Source of the DNA: Limnohabitans sp.
GTDB taxonomy: Bacteria; Pseudomonadota; Gammaproteobacteria; Burkholderiales; Burkholderiaceae_C
DNA length: 64,000 nt
Direction: 5' to 3'
NCBI RefSeq assembly: GCF_023910625.1
Contig: NZ_JAAVVW010000003.1
Location: 2,513,826-2,577,825 of the forward strand
The stretch's first letter is position 1. Every line of letters starts with the position of its first letter. Shown here in pieces: positions 26,930 to 35,700 of the stretch. The notes under the pieces are model-generated. The model did no database searches. It saw only the letters and a list, made by a program, of their open reading frames with translations, and was not told where the DNA came from. The position numbers were made by a program, and so were the translations under genes.

Positions 26930-27216
26930 GCGGCCACTCCCAACTCAAGGCAAATCTCGATTTTCAACTGCACCACCACCACCCACGCAATGAGCAGCCA
27001 ACTGCTGGTGGCCAAAGGGATGTGTTGGTCCAGGATCAATTTGGGGCTGATTTTGCGAGTGATCCAAAGCGCAGGTCTGGAGGCCACGTCGAGCAATTGC
27101 CAAAAAACATTGTTGTCACGGTTGGACCCCGCCAGCAATCCCAGCAAGAAACGCCCGATGATGAACATCAAGGAAAGTTCAATCAGACTCTTGGCGATAA
27201 CTACAGCTAACAGCAT
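26920..27216 (-). CDS. YggT-like small membrane protein
   Basis: A 98-residue protein with two hydrophobic stretches (about 1-28 and 68-90) and a central DVASRPALWITRKISP that resembles the YggT family loop. YggT proteins are poorly understood membrane proteins linked to division or ion stress. It heads the TPR-DUF4212-symporter run on the minus strand. The family call is by resemblance only. Confidence 0.65.
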   Translation of the reverse strand: MLLAVVIAKSLIELSLMFIIGRFLLGLLAGSNRDNNVFWQLLDVASRPALWITRKISPKLILDQHIPLATSSWLLIAWVVVVQLKIEICLELGVAACQ

Positions 27217-27558
27217 AAGATTTCAGTTGGGGTTGACCAAATCAATTTTTTTGATTCTATGGGCAAGTTTGCAAAAGTTCAAAGTGTGCAAATCATGGTC
27301 AAAACACCATCTGCGCATCAGTCTGCCTTTTTTTGAATGATCAATTCACCTGCCTCATTCGGGAAAATTATTTTTCTGACAAGCACCTGACATCTTTGGG
27401 TTCTTTTGCATCTCTCTCATGCACTCTAAATTCAAGGGAAAACACTTAGCAAAAAACGTCTTGTGAAGTTGATTTAACGGTGGGTCTTGCATGTTGAGCG
27501 CAGGACCAAACGGGTCCGACATGCGCTGACTCGGGTGTCCAATGGCGCGGATGGGTCT
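27217..27558. other. Intergenic region, likely promoter of the symporter operon
   Basis: An A/T-rich gap between the YggT-like gene and the second DUF4212 gene. It holds a short palindrome, AATCA/TGATT around a T-run near 27240-27257, just upstream of the minus-strand operon. No gene, tRNA or clear terminator was found here. Confidence 0.4.
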
Positions 27559-27849
27559 TCAATTTTCCTTGTCATGCAGGCCATTATTTTTCGGTGGCAT
27601 GTTGGCTGCTTCTTCCGCTTCCCACCGGTTCATCAGCCATGCGTAGAGCACCACAATGGCCACAAACACCAACACAGAACCCTGTGCCGCCATCCAGAAA
27701 TAAAGTGGCCAACCGTTGACGTCCATGGTCAAGTCGCGAGCAAAAAAACTGGGACCAAAACTGGCGCAGAACCAAATCAGCATCAAGGTCAACCGCAAAC
27801 GGCCTTGACGCTTTTTGAGTGCAGCGGAGGGTGTGTGTATTTCAATCAT
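27559..27849 (-). CDS. Second, orphan DUF4212 protein
   Basis: A 96-residue paralogue of the DUF4212 subunit at 25969, with two membrane segments and the same signature in altered form (FFARDLTMDVNGWPLYFW). No large symporter subunit adjoins it, and the next minus-strand gene lies over 300 bases away. ATG 27849 is preferred to the TTG six bases earlier. It may be a remnant of an operon duplication or an alternative subunit for the nearby symporter. Confidence 0.82.
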   Translation of the reverse strand: MIEIHTPSAALKKRQGRLRLTLMLIWFCASFGPSFFARDLTMDVNGWPLYFWMAAQGSVLVFVAIVVLYAWLMNRWEAEEAANMPPKNNGLHDKEN

Positions 27850-28169
27850 GCACAAGGCTATTTAAAGACCCATCCAGTTCAGTCGTGTTAGATGCCCAGT
27901 GATGATGGTGATCACTTGTCTTGGGCTTCAAGAGTTAAGCATTTGTTGTGGAAAAGGTTACACCTGCATGCCGATGACCCATCTGTTGGGTAGGATAATC
28001 ACCGTGCTGTCGAGCGGAATGGAGGCCACATTCTTGGCAAATTCTACTTTGTGGTTCTACTGACATGCCTCATCGGTTTTTTGTCGCCAAGCGCACGGTT
28101 TGGATGCGAATAACAAGGAAGAATCTGATCAGAATGGCTCGAAGCAGTTATGGATGTTTTGGAGGGGCC
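27850..28169. other. Intergenic region upstream of the response regulator
   Basis: About 320 bases between divergent genes, A/T-rich near 27930-27960. An in-frame extension of the regulator gene back to 28065 exists, but it would add an atypical basic leader to a receiver domain, so it is treated as leader sequence. No defined operator was recognised. Confidence 0.4.
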
Positions 28170-28544
28170 ATGGCCATCAAAGTATTGATCGTTGACGATG
28201 ATCCGAACCTCTTGGTGTCGCTCAACTCCTTGCCCAGGCGTGAAGGGTATGAGGTGCACATGGCCTGCGACGGACAAGAGGCCATGGAGGCCTTGGCAAA
28301 GCTGCACCCGGCGCGGGTCGTGCTGGATGTGACGATGCCCCGAAAAAATGGCGATGAAGTTTGCGCCGCGGTTCGTGTCTGCCACGAATGCGATGACATC
28401 CAAATCATGATGTTGTCTGCCAAAGGCCGCGAGGCCGACATCGCCAAGGGCCTAACGTTGGGAGCCAATGCCTGCATGACCCAACCGTTTTCAACCCAGG
28501 GCTTGACGCAAAAAGTGGCCCAGATGCTGCAGGCAGTGGCATGA
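28170..28544 (+). CDS. Single-domain response regulator with altered conserved Lys
   Basis: A 124-residue stand-alone receiver domain. The acidic pocket DDD is at 9-11, the phosphoacceptor is Asp53 (VVLDVTMP), and Ser83 is the switch residue. The normally invariant Lys before Pro-Phe is Gln105 (MTQPFS), which should weaken phosphorylation-driven switching. ATG 28170 follows GGAGGGG at 28161-28167. Its stop overlaps the next gene by ATGA, so it is coupled to the PAS/exonuclease fusion. Confidence 0.85.
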   Translation: MAIKVLIVDDDPNLLVSLNSLPRREGYEVHMACDGQEAMEALAKLHPARVVLDVTMPRKNGDEVCAAVRVCHECDDIQIMMLSAKGREADIAKGLTLGANACMTQPFSTQGLTQKVAQMLQAVA

Positions 28545-30724
28545 ACTGGGCGCTCAAAGCCGCGATCAGTGTGGCGGTGGCCCTGTTGTTTGCGGCGCTG
28601 TCGCTGGGCTTGATGCTGCTGACCTTGGGCGAGGCGGCGCGCTTTGGGGTGGTTCAGGCTTTGTCAGGAGTTTGGCCCGTGGTGTTGCTGGCCGTATTGC
28701 CGCTGTCGGGACTGGCGGTGTGGTTTTGGCACTTGCATGATGCGCGGGAGGACAAGGCACCTGACCGTCTGATGGAAAAGGTCAAGCTGCTCAGTGCCGC
28801 CACGCAAAGCCAGCAGATCGAGGCGGCGCAAGATTCACCCGCCATGGCCCGCCTGACACAGGCCATCAACGCGCTGGCCGCTGAGCGCGACCGCTGGCGC
28901 AGCGATGTGCAAGCGCAGGTGGCCCAGGCCAACCAAAGCTTGCAGCAAGAACGCAACCGCCTGGCCGCGCTCATGTCCGAATTGAACCAAAGCGTGGTGG
29001 TGTGCAACCTCGATGGCCGCATCGTGCTGTTCAACCACCGGGCGCGTTTGCAGTTCAAACGCATGCCGGGCGGCGCTTGCGGGGTACCCGATGCTTCGGG
29101 GGCGGGTGGGGCCGAATGGGTGGGCATTGGCCGCTCGATTTATGCGGTGCTCGACCGCGCCTTGCTGGCGCACAGTTTGGACAACATTCGCCAGCGCATG
29201 GCGCGTGGGGCCAGCCAGCCTACCACCCAGTTTTTGACCAGCACCGCCTCGGGCCAGTTGCTGCGCGTGCACATGGCTCCGGTGCGCTCGGGCAGCGAGG
29301 TGGCCGAAGGTGGGACCGACATCCACGGCTTTGTGTTGACGCTGGACAACGTGACCCACAGCTTCGAAGAAGACACCCGGCGCGACCAGCTGCTGCTGGA
29401 TCTGACCGAGGGCTCGCGTGCCTCGCTGGCCAATGTACAGGCCGCTGTAGAGATGCTGGCCCTTGACGACCTGGCACCCGAGATGCGCACGAAGTTTTTA
29501 TGCGTGGTGCGTGAAGAGGTTGGCGCGATGGGCCAGCGCATCACCGACCTGCTTGCACGCTCTCATGAAACCCTGAAAACCCGCTGGCCGCTGGAAAACA
29601 TGTTGGGGGTCGACCTGTTGCATGCGGCGCAGCGGCACATGGCCGCGCACTGCGGGCGCGATGTGGTGCTGGATGCGGTGGACCCGCAGGTCTGGCTCAA
29701 GGTGGACAGCTTTGCTTTGCTGCAGGCCTTGACCTACCTGGCCAGCCGTTTGTTTGACGAGTTCGAGGTGCGCTTTGTGCAGCTGCGCTTGGGGTGTTCG
29801 CCGGAGGCGGGCAAGGTGCACCTGGACCTGGTTTGGACAGGCCAGGCCATGAGCACCGAAACTGTGATGAGCTGGGAGCTGAACCCGATGCACTTGGTGG
29901 CTGAGCGCAATCCGCTAACCGTGCGCGATGTGATGGACCGCCATGGCGGCGTGATCTGGTTCGAGCGCGAACGCTCGCGCCATCAGGCATTCTTCCGGAT
30001 GGTGCTGCCGATGGCGAGGGCGCAAGAGGGCACTGAGTCTGCGCAACTGCTGCCCAACGACAGTCGACCCGAGTACTACGACTTTGACCTGTTTCAGATG
30101 TCGGAAGGCCACCACGCGCTGGATGACCGTCCGCTGAGAAGTCTGATTTACACCGTGTTTGACACCGAAACAACCGGACTCAACCCTTCGCAAGGCGACG
30201 AGATCATCCAGATCGGGGCCACCCGCATCGTCAACGGCAAGCTGCTGCGTCAGGACGCATTTGAGCAACTGATCGATCCGGGGCGCAGCATTCCGGCCGC
30301 ATCCATCCCGATCCATGGCATCACGCCCGCCATGGTGCAAGGCCAGCCGCGCATTGGGCAGGTCTTGCCCGTCTTCCATGCCTATGCCAGCGACACCGTG
30401 CTGGTGGCGCACAACGCCGCTTTCGACATGAAGTTCTTGCAGCTCAAGGAGCGCAGCACTGGCTTGCGCTTTGACCAGCCGGTGCTGGACACCTTGCTCT
30501 TGTCGGCCGTGATTCACCCGCACCAAGATTCGCACCGCCTGGAAGCCATTGCCCAGCGCATGAACATCACGGTGTTGGGGCGCCACACCGCTTTGGGTGA
30601 TGCCTTGGTCACGGCCGAGGTGTTTCTGCGCATGATCCCGTTGTTGGCCGAGATGGGCATCCTCACCCTGGGGCAAGCCCGCGAAGCGGCACAAAAAACC
30701 TATCACGCACGCCTGGAGTACTGA
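28541..30724 (+). CDS. Membrane PAS/pseudo-histidine-kinase fused to DnaQ-type 3'-5' exonuclease
   Basis: A 727-residue fusion. Residues 10-30 and 45-63 are membrane helices. A coiled coil follows (about 105-145), then a PAS-like domain (LNQSVVVCNLDGRIVLFNHRARLQF). Next is a kinase-like region whose H-box reads LTEGSRASL with no histidine and whose ATP lid (MDRHGGVIWFER) is degenerate. The C-terminus (about 537-710) is a DEDDh exonuclease: Asp541/Glu543 in FDTETTG, HNAAFDMKFL, and GRHTALGDA. Related nucleases are often annotated as DNA polymerase III epsilon and occur beside sodium:solute symporters and DUF294 proteins. Its substrate is unknown. Confidence 0.85.
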   Translation: MNWALKAAISVAVALLFAALSLGLMLLTLGEAARFGVVQALSGVWPVVLLAVLPLSGLAVWFWHLHDAREDKAPDRLMEKVKLLSAATQSQQIEAAQDSPAMARLTQAINALAAERDRWRSDVQAQVAQANQSLQQERNRLAALMSELNQSVVVCNLDGRIVLFNHRARLQFKRMPGGACGVPDASGAGGAEWVGIGRSIYAVLDRALLAHSLDNIRQRMARGASQPTTQFLTSTASGQLLRVHMAPVRSGSEVAEGGTDIHGFVLTLDNVTHSFEEDTRRDQLLLDLTEGSRASLANVQAAVEMLALDDLAPEMRTKFLCVVREEVGAMGQRITDLLARSHETLKTRWPLENMLGVDLLHAAQRHMAAHCGRDVVLDAVDPQVWLKVDSFALLQALTYLASRLFDEFEVRFVQLRLGCSPEAGKVHLDLVWTGQAMSTETVMSWELNPMHLVAERNPLTVRDVMDRHGGVIWFERERSRHQAFFRMVLPMARAQEGTESAQLLPNDSRPEYYDFDLFQMSEGHHALDDRPLRSLIYTVFDTETTGLNPSQGDEIIQIGATRIVNGKLLRQDAFEQLIDPGRSIPAASIPIHGITPAMVQGQPRIGQVLPVFHAYASDTVLVAHNAAFDMKFLQLKERSTGLRFDQPVLDTLLLSAVIHPHQDSHRLEAIAQRMNITVLGRHTALGDALVTAEVFLRMIPLLAEMGILTLGQAREAAQKTYHARLEY

Positions 30725-30737
30725 GGTGCCAGGTTTT

Positions 30738-32597
30738 TTAGAGCAGGCCTGACTGGTAGCGCTGGCCCAGGACTTCCTGCAAGGACTGGATGACCGAGAA
30801 GGCATCGCGCAGATGGCTGCGCTCGAAGTTGGACAGCTCGGCCAGGTGCAGGTAGTTGTCTGGCTCCAAGCCTTGCTGCATGCGCTGGCTCTGGTGCGCA
30901 ATGCGTTGGCTGGAGACGAACTCGAGGGCGTCGCACAGGTCGCGTGAGCCTTGCTCGGACAGATCGACCGCCCCAGCGGCTTTTTCGATGCGGTCGCTGG
31001 TGTTGACATCGTGCAAGCCAGCGGCCAGTGCATAAATGCGGCCCAGGTCCACGATGGGGGCAATCGCCTGATGCTTCAGGTCCACAGTGCCAGCGTGCTC
31101 GCCGTTGCGGATGAGTGCGATCTGTCCGAACAGGTTGAGCGGAGGGCGCTGTTTTAAAGCATTGTTCACCACATGCCCGATAAACAGGCTTTGTTTGGCG
31201 GTGTGCGCCAGCACCTCTTGGCGCAAGCTGTGCAGCAGCGCGTGTTGGCCATATACGACCCGCAGGTCAAAAAACACCGTGACCAGCATCAAGGCCTTGG
31301 GATCCGGAACTTTGATCCAGTGATGAAAATACTGCCTCCAAACACGCAGGGGCTGACGCCACTGGTCGGTCATGGCCATCATTTCGCCGGGGCAATGGAT
31401 GTAGCCGCAAGCGGCCAGGCCATCGCACACGCGGCGGGCCAGGGCCTTGAAATAGTCGCCGTGCAGCGCCGGGTCGTAGGCGTCATGGAGCACCATGCAA
31501 TTGTCCTGGTCAGACTTGGCGGTTTGCTCGCAGCGCCCTTGCGAGCCGGCCGCCACCCACACATAGTCCACGGGCGATGGGCCGAGTTCGGCTTCGGCCA
31601 AGTGGATCAGGCGGCTGGTCAGCGCGTCGGTGATGGTGGTGATGACATGGCCGGTGTTGTAGGCGCTGGTGTGCGCGGCGCTCAGGTTTTGTTGCAGACG
31701 TTTGATGCGACGGCTGATGCTCACCAGACCTTCCAGAGTGTTTTGACGGTGAATGTCACCCGCCAGGTAGATCGGCGATGTGCTTTGTTGTTGGGTCAGG
31801 TCGGTGGCGGTCACCATGCCCACCAAGCGTTTGCCATGGGTGATGGGCACATGGTGGATGTTGTGCCTGGACATCAGCAGCAAGGCTTCGCATGCTGGGC
31901 TGCGTGGGTCCAGCGTCATGGGGTTCAGGGTGGCGATTTCGACCGCTGGTGTTGAAAGATCCAGCCCGTTCGCAAGTATCCGGTTGCGCAGATCGCGGTC
32001 AGTCACCAGGCCCAGCAATTGCTCGTCCTGGACCAGCATGACCGAAGACACACCGCGCTCGCGCATGGTGCGCGCCACTTCCAGCACGCTGGCCTCGGGT
32101 GGCAAGGTCACTGGTGTGTGCTTGATCAAGGCCTGCAGGCGCATGCTCAGCAACTGGGTGTCGTGGCTTGGGGTTGCGATCTGGCGGTCTGCTGCAGTCT
32201 CTGCGTTTCGGCCGTTGAGCGGCAAAGGCAAAAACGGGGCCAAAGCAGGCTCAAGCGAGAGCAGTTGTTTCAGCATGGCTTCGGGCACTTGCAGCAAGCG
32301 CGTGTCGGTGGTGCAAAGAATGTGACAGTTTTGCTGTAGTGGCCAGGGCGTCATGCCCGCGCCCAAGGACTCGCCGGGGAGCAGGGTGTGGGTTTGTGCC
32401 AATTCGGGGTCGTCCAGGTTCACACCGCCTTGCACGATCAGCCAGAGGTGCGCGCTCCACTGGCCCGCCCTGCACACCTGTTCGCCAGCGTGCAGGCTCA
32501 GCACTTCGCTGTGCGCCAACAGTTCTTGTCGTGCGCTGTCGCTGATCAAACCCCAGACGCGGTGCTGCGCCAAAAAGCCCAACAGGTCAGGGGGCAT
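30738..32597 (-). CDS. cNMP-binding/CBS/DUF294 putative nucleotidyltransferase
   Basis: A 619-residue GlnD-like regulator. Order: cyclic-nucleotide-binding-like domain (about 5-120, LHAGEQVCRAGQWSAHLWLI), two CBS domains (about 155-275), then a DUF294 nucleotidyltransferase with GSQGRCEQTAKSDQDN and a DUF294 C-terminal helical domain. Such proteins are thought to sense nucleotides and modify or gate partners. It converges on the exonuclease fusion. ATG 32597 is preferred over TTG 32639. Confidence 0.87.
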   Translation of the reverse strand: MPPDLLGFLAQHRVWGLISDSARQELLAHSEVLSLHAGEQVCRAGQWSAHLWLIVQGGVNLDDPELAQTHTLLPGESLGAGMTPWPLQQNCHILCTTDTRLLQVPEAMLKQLLSLEPALAPFLPLPLNGRNAETAADRQIATPSHDTQLLSMRLQALIKHTPVTLPPEASVLEVARTMRERGVSSVMLVQDEQLLGLVTDRDLRNRILANGLDLSTPAVEIATLNPMTLDPRSPACEALLLMSRHNIHHVPITHGKRLVGMVTATDLTQQQSTSPIYLAGDIHRQNTLEGLVSISRRIKRLQQNLSAAHTSAYNTGHVITTITDALTSRLIHLAEAELGPSPVDYVWVAAGSQGRCEQTAKSDQDNCMVLHDAYDPALHGDYFKALARRVCDGLAACGYIHCPGEMMAMTDQWRQPLRVWRQYFHHWIKVPDPKALMLVTVFFDLRVVYGQHALLHSLRQEVLAHTAKQSLFIGHVVNNALKQRPPLNLFGQIALIRNGEHAGTVDLKHQAIAPIVDLGRIYALAAGLHDVNTSDRIEKAAGAVDLSEQGSRDLCDALEFVSSQRIAHQSQRMQQGLEPDNYLHLAELSNFERSHLRDAFSVIQSLQEVLGQRYQSGLL

Positions 32598-32785
32598 GGG
32601 TGTTGTTCGCAAAGCCGATCCTTCACAACGGTGAATCAATTTTATTGTGGCAGATGATGTGCCTGGGGGGTGTTGGGGCTAGCCTGGTTCATGACCTGGG
32701 TCAATAAACCCTCAGAAGGCACGCCAACGCGTGGGTCATCGCTGCGGGCCCTAGAATGTTTGGCCTCCATACCCCAAAGCCCAGC

Positions 32786-35700
32786 ATGTCCCCAGGTCTC
32801 ATCCGCATCCGTGGTGCCCGTCAGCACAACCTCAAAAACCTCGACCTGGACATCCGCACCGGTGAACTCACGGTGGTCACTGGCCCCAGCGGTTCGGGCA
32901 AATCGAGCCTGGTGTTTGACACGCTGTACGCCGAGGGCCAGCGCCGCTATGTCGAGACCTTCAGCGCCTACGCCCGCCAGTTTTTGGACCGCATGGACAA
33001 ACCGGCAGTCGACAAGGTCGAAGGCGTGCCCCCGGCCATTGCGATTGACCAGACCAACCCGGTGCGCAGCTCACGCTCCACTGTGGGCACCATGACCGAG
33101 CTGAACGACCACCTCAAGTTGTTGTTTGCACGCTTGGGCCAGTTGTTTGACAAAGACACCGCCCAGCCGGTACGCCACGACAACCCCGACACGGTTTATG
33201 CCGAGCTGGCGCAGCGTGCCGCGCAAGCGGGTGACCCGCGCTTGTACCTGACCTTCCCGGTCGAGCTGCCTGCCAACACCAGCGCCGAGCAGGTTGAGCA
33301 ATGGCTCTCGGCCAGCGGCTTCACCAAGGTGCAGGCCGAGCGCGAAGTGGCCACCCCCACCGGCCCGCGCAAAATGTTGGACGTGATCGCCGACCGCTTT
33401 CGCATCGGCACCGCCGAAAAAGCCCGCGTGGTCGAAGCCATTGAAGTGGCCCTCAAACGTGGCGGTCGTCTGAATGTGTATGTAGAAAAATTGGGGTCAG
33501 ATCCCAATTTATCTTCTTCCTCTGAGCCCGCTTTCGACATCTGGCGCTTTTCCACAGGTCTGCATTGCCCCGACAGCGACCAGCGCTACACCGATCCGAT
33601 CCCGTCGATGTTTTCCTTCAACTCGGCCGTGGGCGCGTGCGAGACCTGCCGGGGATTTGGCCGCGTCATCGGAGTCGACTACGGCCTGGTCATTCCCAAC
33701 CCCAAGCTCACGTTGCGCGCTGGGGCCATCAAGACCTTGCAAACCCCGGCATGGCAAGAAAACCAGGACGACCTGATGCGGCATGCCGAGGCGGCGGGCA
33801 TTCCGCGTGACACGCCGTGGGACAAGCTGACCAAAGCCCAGCAAGACTGGGTCATCAACGGTTCGCCCGAGTGGAAGGGCCGCTGGAACCACCAGTGGTA
33901 CGGCGTGAAGCGCTTTTTTGAGTACCTGGAGAGCAAGGCCTACAAGATGCACATCCGCGTGCTCTTGTCCAAGTACCGCAGCTACACCGAATGCCCCAGT
34001 TGCCAAGGGGCACGTCTGAAGACCGAGAGTTTGTTGTGGCGCATTGGCAGTCATTCAGATGCCGATGGGGTGTTGCCTGTTGAAAAACGCTTCATGCCCG
34101 CAGGTGTGAAGTGGACCCGCGCGCAGTTGGAGGCGCTGCCGGGTTTGAGCTTGCACGACATGATGATCATGCCGCTAGATCGGTTGCGCTTGTTCTTCGA
34201 CCGGGTGTCTGCTTCTGGGCATGTGTCCCTGGTTACTGGGGAGGCTCCGGCTGGGGATGGGCTGGGCTCCTCATACGGCGGGGGTACGTCAAAATCGTCG
34301 CCCAGCCCATCCCCGGCCGAAGCCGTAGGGGCGGGTGCACACACAGAAGCACAGGCAAAGGCACAGACACAGGCAGCGACAGAGATGTCGCTAGACGCTC
34401 GATCGACCACAAGGTCTGCGTCAGAGCGGGGGGCGGGCGACGATTTTGGCGTACCCCCGCCTCATGAGGAGCCCGCCCCCCGCTCTGATGCAGACCGAAC
34501 CTCCAAAGAACCAGGGCAAAGCAAAAGCGCCGAACAAAAAGCCCTGCAACTGCTGTTAGAAGAAATCACCACCCGCCTCAAATACCTGTGCGACGTGGGC
34601 ATTGGCTACCTCACCCTTGACCGCCAAAGCCGCACCCTCAGCGGCGGCGAAGTGCAGCGCATCAACCTCACCACCGCCTTGGGCACCAGCCTGGTCAATA
34701 CGCTGTTTGTGCTCGACGAGCCCAGCATCGGCCTGCACCCGCGTGACATGCACCGCATCACCTTGGCCATGCACCGCCTGCGCGACGCGGGCAACACGTT
34801 GGTGGTGGTCGAGCACGACCCGGCCGTGATGATGGCGGCCGACCGCATGATCGACATGGGCCCCGGCCCCGGTGAGCGCGGCGGGCAGATCGTTTTTGAC
34901 GGCACCACCGCAGACCTGCGCAACGCCGACACGCTGACGGGCGCTTATTTGGGCGGGCGCAAGCAAGTCGGCCTGGGCTTCAAGCGCATGGTGAGCGACA
35001 GCACACCGCGTTTGATTCTGGAAGGCGCCCGCGAGCACAACCTGCAAAACATCAGCGTGGACTTTCCGCTTCAGCGCCTGGTCACCATCACGGGTGTCAG
35101 TGGTTCGGGCAAGTCGAGTTTGATCCAGGACGTGTTGGCCCCGGCGCTGATGCGCCACTTTGGCAAAGCCACCGAAACACCCGGCGCGCACGACCGCCTG
35201 CTGGGTGCGGACCACCTGAGCGATGTGGTGTTTGTGGACCAGTCACCGATTGGCAAAACCGCCCGCTCCAACCCGGTGAGCTATGTGGGTGCATGGGATG
35301 CGATCCGCGAGATTTTTGCCACCGCGCCACTCTCGCGCCAGCGCGGCTACACCGCCAGCAAATTCAGCTTCAACGGTGGCGATGGCCGCTGCCCCACCTG
35401 CGGTGGCTCGGGCTTTGAGCATGTCGAGATGCAGTTCTTGAGCGATGTGTATCTGCGTTGCCCCGATTGCGACGGCAAGCGCTACCGCCCCGAAATTTTG
35501 GAGATCACCATCGAGCGCCAGGCCATCGGCGGCGGGGTGCGCCACCTCAACGTGGCCGACATTTTGCAGCTCACCGTGAGCGAGGCTGCAGCTTTGTTTG
35601 CGCAAGACCGCGAAGTCATCCGCGCCCTGCAGCCCATTGTGGATGTGGGCCTGGAATACGTGCGTCTGGGTCAGCCCGTGCCCACCTTGTCGGGTGGTGA

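Noticed and set aside
28065..28169. N-terminal extension of the response regulator
   Set aside because: It would add 35 basic, non-domain residues; a strong ribosome site directly precedes ATG 28170.
34319..34412. Short tandem ACAGGC/ACAGAC-like units as a possible CRISPR or VNTR
   Set aside because: They are brief and irregular low-complexity codons within uvrA; no regular repeat-spacer structure.
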